A stretch of DNA of 64,000 nt from Oxytricha trifallax (taxonomy: Eukaryota; Ciliophora; Spirotrichea; Sporadotrichida; Oxytrichidae), in NCBI GenBank assembly GCA_000711775.1, contig ARYC01001547.1, positions 22,687 through 86,686 of the forward strand, in the 5' to 3' direction. A model generated the notes under the pieces. The model saw only the letters and a program-made list of their open reading frames with translations, was not told the DNA's origin and searched no databases. Below are positions 21,049 to 32,885 of this stretch, piece by piece. Numbering within the stretch: the stretch's first letter is position 1; each line of letters starts with the position of its first letter. A program made the translations under genes and the position numbers.

Positions 21049-21618
21049 ATGGGAAAAAAGAAGGCTATGATGATTTTCAAGGGTTCCTTGAAGACCCACT
21101 GGATCAAGTACATCACAAATTTCAACATGACAATTAATCCAACTCAACACAACGCCATTAATCAGTCATATGAGTTCTTAAAGATGTTCTCATCCTTGGA
21201 GAGCAAATTCTTGTAACCTGGTTTTACATTCAAGCATGAAATGATGAAAAATTAGGGATATAATGATCCATCATTCTTGCATAAAACGATTAATTTTTGT
21301 AAATAATAGTAGCAAATAAATGTTTATATTTTATTGCATGTTAAGTTTGTGAATGGTTATGAGAGAAAGTACGATATGGCTAACCAACCATTCTCTTTCA
21401 TTAAAACTGAAATTAACTATATCAATTAAACCCAGGAAATGTTTGGAATATATTCTTTGGAAGAAATGAAAATCATCGAAAAAATATTTAGGATATTATT
21501 GTAGAAGATCTAAAAATATTTACACGAAATTAAATATTATTTATGTGTTTTTAATGACCTTGTGGAGTTTGAAAGAACTATGGCTGGACAAGATGATGAA
21601 CTTGAAGATGAAATTTGA
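21049..21618 (+). CDS. Small hypothetical protein, one IES
   Basis: The ATG at 21049 starts MGKKKAMMIFKGSLKTHWIK. One IES (pointer TTGCAT) is removed, leaving exactly 170 codons plus TGA. The middle reads HVKFVNGYERKYDM and the tail is acidic (AGQDDELEDEI). The region 21475-21550 is AT-rich and may hide a second in-frame IES. The basic N-terminus and small size would suit a ribosomal or organellar protein, but I do not recognise the family. Confidence 0.65.
21277..21333. other. IES, pointer TTGCAT (57 bp)
   Basis: TTGCAT at 21277-21282 and 21334-21339, same phase. Excision joins NDPSFLH to VKFVNGYE. Confidence 0.75.
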
Positions 21619-22287
21619 AAGACTAATTATTCTCTCATTAGACTTTCATTACTTTAATTTAATACATTTTTACTATTTTCATTCTATTTTATTATACTTC
21701 TCTATTTTCTTAACCACAAGCTTAAGTTGATATTATTACATTTAGTGGAAATCATCGCAATAATGGTGATAAAATAAAATAGTCAAAAACATAATCAAGC
21801 AAATTTAATTATAATTATTTAAATCTCTAAAATAAAAGTCTAACTAAAAATTATAATTTTATTGTGCTAAGGAAAATCAAAATATAAATATTATTTCGCA
21901 TTTTTAGACTTCATATTAAGTTATAATAAAAGTTTAAATCGTTAATTTTTTAATTACAAAGTTTAAACAAAAATCAGTTCATAACTCCTTCTAAATATTT
22001 GAAAATAATTAAATCTTTCAAACTTATAATTAATACATTATAATTTCTAGAAACTTGCATCACTTTATATTACAAAGTCTAAGAAAGTGAATAAACTATT
22101 ATATTTTGAAGTACTTCCAACGCGAATTATTAAAACTTTAGATAGAGTAGGATCTTGTTAGATTTAAATAATTATTAATGAAAAAGTTTGCAAAATTTAT
22201 TTTTTATTACTTATTTATTTTTATTTATGTCATGATTTTTACTCATTAATTTAGTAAAATATTAAATTAAAACTTATAATACCTAAA
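21619..22287. other. AT-rich intergenic stretch
   Basis: About 670 bp between two plus-strand genes. I see no supported feature. It should include the promoter of the kinase. Confidence 0.5.
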
Positions 22288-24999
22288 ATGAACCTTCAGG
22301 CATAAATTGAACCAGAGAGAAAATATGAAGCCTTAAAATGCTTAATGTACCAAGTCGGTTACTAAATTGACCACTTCGTAGATGAAGGAGGTCTGGCAGC
22401 AGTATACAAAGTGATTCATCCTTCCAATCCTTAAAAGGAATTTGTCGCTAAAATAATAGACAAAAGGAATTACCTATTTTGTATGAACCCACTAACTGGA
22501 AAAGAAACTCCAAATTGGACTGAGTAATACTTTAGAGATAAATTAATGGAAGAGGTTGGAATATTACGATGTCTTGATGCCATTAAATGTCCAAATATTA
22601 TTGAGGCACCACTAAATATTATAAATACTACAGATTACTGGTATCTGATTCATAAATACTACAATAGAAATACATTGCAAAGTTACTTAAATAAGTAGAT
22701 ATTGTAGAAGAATTTTGATATGCTACCTGAAGTTGAAATTAGACATATATTAAGATAGTTATTAAATGCTCTTATTGAAGTGCATAGAATAAATATTGCA
22801 CACTCTGATTTAAAAGCTTAAAATATACTGTTTCATTTCGATAGTGAGAAAAAAATAAATTGTTAAGGAGAAGAAAGTATCTTAGATTATGATGTAGTTT
22901 TAGCTGATTTCGGCTTCGCAACTTTGTTAACTTAATAAAATGATTATCTAGCTCCAGCTTAGGGAGGGTCTAGATTCTTCTACTCTCCAGAGTAATTAAT
23001 GAATGAAGAGCCTCTAATCACAAAAGCTTCAGATATTTGGGCTCTAGGTGTGTTAACTTACATGATGATCTTTAAAAGATATCCCTTTTTAAACCAAATT
23101 TTGAAGCAGCATTTCCCATCCCTCCCTCATTAAGCGCTTGACACTCGCTTAAACGCAGATAGACTTACTAAAATAGACATGGATTTGTTTTTGTATGGTT
23201 TCAGAGAAATTATAAAAACTAGGGAACTTGAATTGGATTTAATTGACAAGAGATTAACCAAGAAAATGAGGAAGTAACTTCTGAAGCCAGATTTAAACAT
23301 TGAAAATTATAAAGTCAATAGTAGCAAGACAGTTAAAGCTTCTTAGGATAATCCAGGTAAATAAGATAAGATAGCATTGCTTAAAGATAAGTTTTTTTTA
23401 CTTATATAGAATTTTATGGGGTTATAATTTAGAAAAATTTATTAAAAAATCAAAGTTATTTAGAAAACGAAAATCAACTTTTGACGATGGTTATAATGAC
23501 GAAGAAACTTTCTCTTAAATTTCTGAAATATAACAAACTTAAGATGGCTCTTTAATAAAATAAAAATATGAAGAGGAGTAGAAATCTTTGAATTTGAACT
23601 ATTAATCTTCTTCAAGGACAGATGAGACTGAAAACATTATTGCTAAAAAGCATTTATATAAATTTACTATTATTTTTTATAAGTGAAAGTTTAATCAACA
23701 TTAAGACAGACAGATTTTAATATAAAATTTTTAACTTAATAAAAATTTACCCTTTAAAAGTTTAGCCAATATTTTTTCTTTAAAAATCTACAAAGCCCTA
23801 AAACAATCTAAGACTTCATTATAAAATGCGTCTTGATAATTTTGAATCCCTCATATTCTAATTATTTTATAATAAATTATAATTTCACTTGTAACTTTTA
23901 TTTTTACAATAACATGAAGGGAAATATAACTTCAACAAATCATTAAATAGCTGTTGATTAGTAAGATTAAATAAAATTGTTCGGAATTTCAATTGAATTA
24001 TTGAATTTCATGGATAAGTGCTTCAAATGGAAGATTGAAGATAGAGCTACTGCCATGGAATTAATAGAGCATCCTTTTATTACTGGATAGAATCTTAGTG
24101 GCAAGTATGTTATTGCAAAAGTCAATTATTAATATTAATTCTATCTAGATATTAATTGATATTATAAATACAAGTCATAAATTAATAGTGATTGTAAATT
24201 TATCATCAAATTTGATGAAGAAGCTGATTATTTTACTATATGAAAGTGTTATGAAAAAGTTTATTATTAAAATCTTTTTGTAAAATCCAGAAAATATATT
24301 ATAAACGTAGGGAAGAATTAATAAGAAATAAATGTTTCTAAAAATATATTATCGACTAAGTAAACCCCAAATCACTTAAATATTTTTATTATAAAATATC
24401 TCTTTTCTATATAGGTTTAGAATAAATTGATTATAAAGGTTATAACAACAAAAATTCTTGGAATTAATCAGCGAATTAGTAAATTATTTCTGGTTATCAG
24501 TATACAAGTATTGCTTCTTAATTGTTTCATATATATAATTATCTGATTTTGTTATTAAAATTTTATAGTTACAAGATAGAATTATTGTAAGAAAACTCTC
24601 TCACATATTTACTTATTGTGCTTCAGTTGTCGATTAACTATGTTTTGAGTTATCATTAATTATTTCTGAATTTCATTGCTATAACAAATAGAATAATTAT
24701 AGATTATAAAAAATGTAAAAATTAAAGAAGTAAAATTAGATATCTAATAAATTTATTATTGCTAAATTATAACTAGAAACGAAAATTATATAATAAAAAA
24801 AGATTAATATGAATATGAATTTATTATGAATTATTATTAAAACAGAACCAATATTGTGAGTAAATAAAGGGATAAAATAATCAGTTAAAATTCTGTTAAA
24901 TTAGTTTAGGTCTTTTTAGAATTAAAACAATTGAAAATTAATAATAATCTAATAAACTTACTTAGCATTAACAGCAAATAATTTAGTGCAAATTTTTGA
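22288..24999 (+). CDS. Protein kinase with a long insertion before subdomain XI, several IESs
   Basis: The frame is open from the ATG at 22288 for more than 370 codons. Kinase landmarks are the glycine-rich loop region (DEGGLAAVYKV), the catalytic Lys in FVAKIIDK, HSDLKAQNIL in place of HRDLK..N, ADFGFA, GGSRFFYSPEQL and SDIWALGVLTYMM. After YPFL a long polar insertion follows (about 22.9-23.7 kb). The C-lobe end, LLNFMDKCFKWKIEDRAT...EHPFI, lies at 24000-24090. Segment joins use pointers TTTAGAAAA (23428) and ATTAAT (24151); the join around 23660-23910 is unresolved. A TGA at 24241 interrupts the tail. Coding-like blocks continue to a TGA at 24997, so the 3' end is uncertain. The kinase subfamily is not assigned. 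Confidence 0.75.
23428..23458. other. IES in kinase gene, pointer TTTAGAAAA (31 bp)
   Basis: The 9-bp repeat at 23428-23436 and 23459-23467 is in the same phase. Excision joins GLQFRK to RKSTFDDGYNDEE and avoids a TGA. Confidence 0.75.
24151..24180. other. IES in kinase gene, pointer ATTAAT (30 bp)
   Basis: ATTAAT at 24151-24156 and 24181-24186. Excision joins FYLDIN to SDCKFIIKF and removes a TGA. Confidence 0.6.
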
Positions 25000-25013
25000 A
25001 ACATAATAGTAAC

Positions 25014-25640
25014 TCAACATTATATGAAAGAGACACCTCCAATAGCAGCAAGACCAAGTCCAATAAGAGTTTATTGTACTCTACAATCCTTAGTTTTTAG
25101 AGTCTTTTTAAGCAGTTCTTTCTCTCTTCTCCTCATAATATACTCGTTTGTGATGCTTTTATCCGTGATTTCAATCAGTTAATCCCATATTATGTCTAAA
25201 CAAAGTGTTAAAATGATAATGATATAAACTTACTTGTTATTAGCTTGTAGAGTCTGCCGAAATCAGAGTGATCGTCACTGAATGCATCGCAAAATCCATA
25301 AGAGTAATTTCTGCCATAAGTCACATGTCTCTTTCCATCCTTCATGATTACTTTCTTGTCTTAAAAATAAACATCAACATATTTAATAAGTCTTGTCAAC
25401 TGGGTTCACGATGGAAAATGGTGGGCAATACTACTTTGAATACAAAATACTTGAGATCATTAGATTATTGATTAAATATAAAGTATTAATGCAATAGTGA
25501 GTAGATGACTTTGATTCTTCATTCAATCCAGTGTTCAGGAGTTCCTGTGATATTAATCTGCATTCCTCATCTGTATTCACTTTTTCTTTAATTGCGTGGA
25601 TGCAATCAATCCACAAAAATAAAATACAATATAAAGAGGG
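25014..25640 (-). CDS. Small hypothetical protein with C-terminal hydrophobic segment
   Basis: Coding blocks read down from about 25640: CIHAIKEKVNTDEECRLISQ, a second block DKKVIMKDGKRHVTYGRNYS, and after a GT-AG intron (about 25205-25240) IIWDQLIEITDKSITNEYI. The end is TLIGLGLAAIGGVSFIQC and a TGA at 25016-25014. The C-terminal glycine-rich hydrophobic segment suggests a tail anchor or mitochondrial membrane protein. The start codon and the join near 25350-25480 are unresolved. I do not recognise the family. Confidence 0.5.
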
Positions 25641-25659
25641 ATGCTTGAAATATTTCAAA

Positions 25660-26087
25660 TTAACTTATCCACTTTAGATCTTTTCAAATCTAAGAGTAAA
25701 AAAATAATTATAATTTTTAATTTTATAACAAATTTATTGATTGAAATGTCTATGCTTATTTTATTAACTTTCAGTTTATGTCAATATATTCCATATTTAT
25801 CTCAAAGCTTTAATTTTTTCTATATTAATATGGAATACCTAATAAGCACGAATGATTTCTAAATTTAACTTAGAGATTAACAAGTAGAAATTCAAATTAC
25901 TGAATTATTTTGGATATGATAATAAAATTAAAAAATTACAAAAATGCCTTGCCTGAACTCTTACTGTTTTTTTATTTAATGATATCATAAAATCCTTAAT
26001 TCAATGTGATATTAATATATAGTTAATTTATACAAGAAGAATAAATAGCTTTTTAATAAGCATTCCAAAATTAATTCCTTAAAAATC
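25660..26087. other. AT-rich intergenic stretch
   Basis: About 430 bp between two minus-strand genes; nothing supported in it. Confidence 0.45.
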
Positions 26088-29000
26088 TCAAATTTACAAA
26101 AAGCTACTATAATATATAAACTCTTTTATATGGGTGTTTTAATCAAAAAAGTGAATATCTCTATTCCTAGCTGTAATTGCAATATCATTTTTCATAATAA
26201 GCAGTTCATCAGGTTTGAAACTATCCCCCTTAGCTATCATCGGCAGTATGTTCACAAATCTCTGTAGCTTCTTTATCATATCGAAATCACATTCATTCGT
26301 GTGATGCCCGTTAAAGAAGTACAGTAGTAAGTGGACTCTATTGTCTGGAATCTTGTTTATTTCATTTTATTGTTAGTATCTGTCTCTAGAAGTAGTCATG
26401 ATTCTTTCGTGTTCTTTCATGTACTCAATTTACTAAGGAAATATTTAATAATGATTCAAAGCTTACCATGCTCTTGATATACTTTTGAATGTATTTTCTC
26501 CAGCTTTACAAGTCCATACAATCCCCATATCCCACCGAATCTATAAACTTCAGAGAAATCTTTTTGTTTGAAATAGTTTTTGGAACGTCATACTCAATTA
26601 CATCTCTTGTGATCTTGTTTTTGATTGTCTGTTTGTGATTTGGGTCTCTGGAATGATCTTATTGGGGTTTGTTAATCCGTATTCAATTTTGATGTTTATT
26701 GTTTACTTCTATCTTTTGAAACGCTTTTGAACTGATTCTTGTCAAATTTCTTCAGGAAAACCTTCAAAAAGGAAGTCTTTCCTATTCCAGCTGGACCGCA
26801 CACCATAACATTAAGTTTGCTGTGTTTATGTCTCAAATTGCTACTTATATCTATATACAAAAACTTAGATTAATCTTTCCAAAATACAGTTGTTGGTAAA
26901 TATTTAACTTATAATTTAGATTTACTTCAGCATATTTTGATTCTAATTGAAACTAACTAACTTAAGATTATTAATTGAATTTTACCATAAGTACTTGATA
27001 ATAAATTCTATTAGCCATTAATTAAGCTCTTAGAAGATTTTGATTCCTCTTAAAAGTCATCCTGATCCTCAGAAGAGTTCTCTGAATCTTCATCATAACC
27101 ATCTTTAATCTTTTGTTCTAAATGTAATTGAGCTTGCTACTTGACATGCTCTGAAGATTAAAGCTATGATTCCACTGATTTCTTGAATTTAATGTTGCCC
27201 ATATTTTCTCTGTTTAAGTTTACACCATCCTGATCTGTAGGACCATAAGAGTTCCTGAGTTCATTCTGAGGGGATGGCACTTTTGATTCTTCGTTGGAAA
27301 GCACCTCTTAAATTTGATCAACGTTGCTTCTTTTGGTTTAAATGTTGTAGTTGCGAGAACTGTTAGCTTAAGTATTACCGTAGTGATTAATTATGTCATT
27401 AATTGTTGGCTAATTTATAATTCTAGAATCTGTCTCTGCTATGATCAAGCCCCCTCTATTACTGTTTGGGGTATTTTTTGAATCTTTCTTCTTCAAGTTG
27501 AAATGGTTGGGTAAAATATCTGTATCTATTTTGAAAGAAGAAGATCTAGCTGGTCTGGAGCTCTCGCGATCAGTTTAGTTATTTTTCTCATAGCAATAGT
27601 CTTGATCATTTGTTAATCTCTTATGGTCTATTTATCTCTTTGATCTGTGATGATCGACTTCTTCATCCGTAATTAGAGCTTTCCCGAAAAAAGGATCTTC
27701 ATGTGAGTATAGCCGATCTCCTCTCGACTTCTTAGGGGATTAAAGAAATTCTATTTTCTTAAATTTATTAGTACTGTTTCTGCTAGTCTTGTAATCTTAG
27801 TGAGTCTTTTGTTGATCCCCTAACCCAGATGATGGTCTCAAATTGTCTATGAAAAAGTTTGGCTACTTCTATGTTTAAGCAGCAAGGGCATTTTTATGGA
27901 AAGTTTAGGCATCTTCTATATTATCCTAAGGAATCATGTTTTAATAAATGTTTTTCAAGTATTTTTCCTATTCAGTACTACTGTTGCTGCTCTCTTATTT
28001 AACAATGTACTCTGAGCTCTGTTTAATTGGAGACTTGTTATTGTAGAAGAAGTTACTGTCTGAAGCCTCCAAATCTTTTGACTATCGTTAATCTTCTTCA
28101 ACAATCGTACCGAGCAAATCGACGCTTCTTCTGTATTCAGAATCTTTGAAAGACTGTTGCTTCTAACTATTTAGCCGTTTCTTTTTAGGAAGGCTGTTAA
28201 CACTTTCCTACAATTTCAAGATATCCTTCATAGGATTTATTCCACTAATGAAGTTTTTCGTGTATTAGTTTGACTGGGCTTTATTAAGTGATGACGTAGA
28301 ATTAGAATTCCTTAACTTTTAAGTTTAAGATTGATGGTTGAAAATCTTCAAGTTACTCTTTTAAATTTGAGAGGTACCAGATTTAATATCGAATTGATTC
28401 TCATAAATTCTATCAAATTTTTGAATATCTACCTCTCTGTATAGCTCATTATTCAAGTCGAATTCTTTGTGAGTTTGAGCCTTGAAAAGCATATTCTAAT
28501 GCTACTCTTTTAATTAATAATTATTAAATTACTAAACTATTGATTAAACGTTTATAATCTCTAAATATGCTACAATTATAAGATTAAAATAGTAATCTTT
28601 GTTCTTCCTGCTTATATTTTACAGATCTCTGTGAATACTATTCTGATTCTATCCTGTCAAATAGGAGGTACCCAAGTGTGAGTGTTACTGTCCATTATTT
28701 TCATCGAAGTCTGATAAACCTATATAATATTTTATAAGATATCCAGCGAGTAAAATATACAAGATTTTTCTCAAAAATATCGCAATACAATGGGTATAAT
28801 TGCTTAATAAATGTGGGAAAATTATGCAAGAAGTAAAATATAGGTCACATATCATATGGATAAAAGCAATTTTTTCACATTTTTTCAGTAAATAAATTGT
28901 TTTATTTGAGTTTTCAAAATATTATTCTTACACTTTTGACAATCGAGTTACTAAGCTTTCATAAACTCATTTTAATCTTGGAAGCCCTTGTTGAAGTTCA

Positions 29001-29484
29001 TTCCTAGACCCGCATTTAGCTCTTGTTGATTTTATATTTATATCTAGAGAGTAATTTATAAGCAGGATTAAAATAATTATTATTTAGTAATTTGATGCAA
29101 TTGGGATGAGGAGTAAAGCATTTGTGAGTCCAAAGTGTTATCGTCTTGCGATGTGTTACCAAACATCCCATTAAAGTTCATTTCATCTATTCATAATACA
29201 ATTATTAACTCCACATTCACAAATATTAAAGTAAATTTATTATATACTTTACAACAATACCCACTATATGACATAACTACTTTTAATTTATGTGATATAT
29301 TAGCAGAAATATAATAAAAGAAATATCTAAATAATAAGTATTCAAACTTGTACGTACCTTCTCTCTTGGTTTCTTCCTGGTCATAAATGGATGGCTTTCT
29401 TTTCTGATGAAACTGTGGGGACGTAGCAGATTTCTGTGGATGTTGTGTTTTATGTGAAAAACCACTTTAATTAGATGGTATCAT
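26088..29484 (-). CDS. Septin-like GTPase with an N-terminal extension of more than 500 residues
   Basis: The start ATG at 29484 begins MIPSNQSGFSHKTQ. Introns at about 29203-29355 and in the AT-rich 28.5-29.1 kb region separate short N-terminal exons from a long open block (28492-27030) that is polar, Ser/Asn/Gln-rich and lacks domains. A GT-AG intron (~26860-26985) leads to the GTPase: P-loop CGPAGIGKTSF, a DxxG equivalent in KFIDSVGYGD, and AKGD for the G4 motif. Family-typical strings are RVHLLLYFFNG and KLQRFVNILPMIAKGD. The stop is a TGA at 26090-26088. Septins form membrane-associated filaments. The N-terminal extension is unusual for the family. One frame change between P-loop and G3 (about 26620-26690) is not resolved. 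Confidence 0.82.
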
Positions 29485-30101
29485 TTTAATATTTATCACA
29501 TAAAAACTATTTAGAAATTAAGATTGATGATTTTTCCTTGAACTTTATATGTTTTTGTTTGTTAATTTCAATTTCATTTTGAAAAGATTATATAATTTAT
29601 ACAATTTGCTGGGATTAATATATTTTGCTATAGTAATTTAGAGTTTACAGAATAAATTTATTCACATTTTTTAAGCAATAATAAATGAAAAAGAATTTAA
29701 ACTTATAATTATACAATAATGAGGTTATTAAAATTATATATCAATACTACGTATATATAAACATATTCTGCGCTAAACTATAGCTATTTCACCCGAATTT
29801 ATTCATAGACTACATTCATCAATTTACTTTAATCTTATTCTCGCAGTTGATTTGACTAAAAAGCTTATTATTAAAATGTTCAATAATTGATGAGAATAAA
29901 CTGTAATTTAATTTTATTATTATATTCAAGAAAAAAAGGAAAAGTTTTTAAACTTACCAAATCTTAATTGTTATCTAGCCATATATACTTATAATTAATA
30001 TTTGTCTATTATTAAAACTAAATTATATATCACACCCCATTATTAAATAAATCATAATAAATACTTAGAAGAAGTTATTCATTGAAATTGATATATTTAT
30101 T
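29485..30101. other. AT-rich divergent intergenic region
   Basis: About 600 bp between the septin start (minus) and the coiled-coil gene start (plus). It should hold both promoters. No motif supported. Confidence 0.5.
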
Positions 30102-32715
30102 ATGGAGTCACCAGCAAAAGAGACAGACAGATACTCAGAATTAGAAACATAGGTAAATATCTATTTCAAATGATACAATTATTAAATTAATTTTAGATTA
30201 TAAGTGAAGATTAAAAGGAGAAGGAGGAGGAAATTCTTAAAAATTAAGAAACATAAATGAAAGAAGGAGACTATACGAGTTATAACAAAGATGTGATCAT
30301 GTATGAGGGAGGGTCTAGTGATGAAGAGCAGGATGACGATCAGAGTGAGAGTGATGTCACTAGCAGCAGTGGAGGTGCAAGTGAGTCTGATGCTGAGGAG
30401 GGTGTTGACCCCAGTGAAGATCAAGATGGTAATCACTATATTAAAAACTAATTAAAATAGTAAATAAATATATAATATGAATTCAACAGCAACTAATAAC
30501 AATAATCCAGCTCAACAGTAGAAAATAGTCCAGGCAGCCTAGAATATCAATAATAATCATCAGAGATCTGCAACTACAGCCACTGCTAATAATTTCAATT
30601 GATATAACATATAATATATATATTAATAATGGCAAGAATAGCTAGAAAATATAAAATTACAACTAAAAAGAAGAAATTAAGCAAAGTTCATTGGCATAGT
30701 AAAAGCAGTAAAGTAAGTTGATAATTCAAATATAAAAATTAATCCATTTTTATCATTCTAGAAATTGGATTAGAATAGTATTATGAGGAATTTATGCAAT
30801 AATTTTCTATTATGAAAATTGTTTTTAATGATATTTTATAGTGAGAATGGCAATTCCATAGCAACCACAGTCAAGAATTAGCAGTGGAGACATTAATTTG
30901 TGCTACACTGATAGATTAGGAGCACCAGGTAGATCTCAGCTAGCTTATTTGTTTAATATACAATATATTTGGGTTAAAATACAAGACCTTAAGCCTGGAT
31001 AAACCAGAAGAACCTCCAAATTAAATTCTTAGAGTAGGAAAATTCAACTCTAAAGCAGTTGATAAAAGATAACGAGGAGACTATCCGCATCAACAAAGAC
31101 ATGATGTGCTTGATATTGGCTGATATCTAGGACGTACCTGATAAGGAGAAGTAAATCATGGTAAAGCTACAATTTGAAAATGGAAAGCTATTTGATAAGT
31201 AAAAGCAATTGCAAAAGGAGACTGATGATATTGGTGCTAACTTACTCATTCATATAATCTTAAATTATCATTCAGCAGCAGATAATCGAGGACTTGAAAT
31301 CAAAAGAAGATGAGCTAAATTCATTGAATGACGAAAACATTAGAACACTTCAAGACAAACTAGAGAAAAAAGAGTATGCTCTTCAAGTATGTGAGTTGAA
31401 AATTTATCACTATGAAAAGTATTTACAGCGTAAGGCTCTAACTGAAACTGAAGGCAGGACTTTATTGTTTAAATTCTAACAGGACGATCCAAAAGAGGCT
31501 CCTGTAAAAATCAGTAATGTAGTGGAAGACAACATGAATTTAAAGCAAGAGTTAAAGGAAGCTTTCTAAGAAGTGAACAGACTATAGAAGCAAGCGCAGG
31601 ATCTCAGTGAGAGAATTATAGATTTGGAGGACTAGCTTAAGCAAGCATAGTATGAAAACTCAAACAACATAAATCCTTAAAATTCAATCAAAAAATAGAT
31701 TGAAGACTAAGAGATGAGCATATTTGATCAGACTTAAATATCAAGTGCCATTAATAATGATGGAGAAGTCAACTTGGAAAAATTGAAGCGCATGGAGAAA
31801 TACTTCCCTTAGGAATACCAGAATAGACTTGAGATATTGTTACTAGATATGGAGAAATAAGTTAAGGCCTTAAAGAAGGAGAGGAAATATCTCAAGAGTG
31901 AAAATACTGTGCTTAAGGAAAGTAATGATTCAAATCAATTCTTGATACATTTTATTAAAAAATTATTAAAGATTACAAAAAACCAAAGCTATATACCATG
32001 CCTTAAATTATTTAAATCATTTTTTTGATAACTTAGTTGAACCTTGCTCTGTAAAAAGCAAACAGCAGAATAAAAATACTGGAAGAAAAAATGGGTGAAC
32101 ATGACGTAATTTTAGCACAACAGCAACAGTAAATAAATATAAATAGTCAGTCTAGCACTCCTGCAGGTACCCCCTCTAATATTATGCTAGCTAATGCCCT
32201 TAAAAATGCTGCTTTCTTGTAGTAGCAATAGAAACAAGGGATGGCTTAGATTATAAATGTGGGGAATGGAAAACAACAGATTGTTCTCCCTGATGGCAAT
32301 ATACTCAATATAGATTTATTTTTTAAATAATTTGTTGTAAATTCACAACATATTACAGAGTTGAAATTTAAATAGATGAGTTTGATTAGAAAGTATTGGA
32401 GTAACTTGCTAAGAATAACGGGAATTTAGATCCAGATCAATTTGGAAACTTGTCAATTCTTAAACACAGTATATAAAATATATTTATTGTCAAGTATTAT
32501 GATAAACCCAAATGAAATATCAAATGCTATGTATGCTTCAAATGTAAACCCTCTTTAATCAAATAAATTTTTTAAAGAAATATTTATTTAAAATAAGTCA
32601 TTAATGTTTTATAATTGATTCTAAATCAGTTAAGGGAGGAGGCACATAATTTAATTTTGCTTAGGAAATGGAATTAATGGAAAAGCTTCAGGGGCCTAAT
32701 AATGGAGCAATTTGA
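30102..32715 (+). CDS. Coiled-coil protein with acidic N-terminus
   Basis: The ATG at 30102 reads MESPAKETDRYSELET, followed by a GT-AG intron and an acidic Ser/Asp/Glu-rich block (30257-30430). A join with pointer AAT (about 30431-30481) then leads to an Asn/Ala/Gln-rich block. Main coding resumes at about 30846 (MAIPQQPQSRISSGD). After an intron there are long heptad-like stretches from about 31000 to 31930, for example LEQENSTLKQLIKDNEE, DLKSKEDELNSLNDENI and RLQKQAQDLSERIIDLEDQL. Later blocks at about 32040-32330, 32345-32460 and 32630-32715 are separated by AT-rich IES-like gaps. It ends at a TGA at 32713. Probably a structural or scaffold coiled coil; no family recognised. Confidence 0.68.
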
Positions 32716-32885
32716 CGACAATTAAAATATTGGAATAAATATCCTTCTTATTATACTCTCATAGAAACTTATAAATTTGAATTTAAGTTTTAATTCATAT
32801 ATGATATATGCTCACTAGTTTATTTGTTTGTATTTTACTGATGAAAAATCATATAATTTAAATCAATTGATATCATCTATTATTT

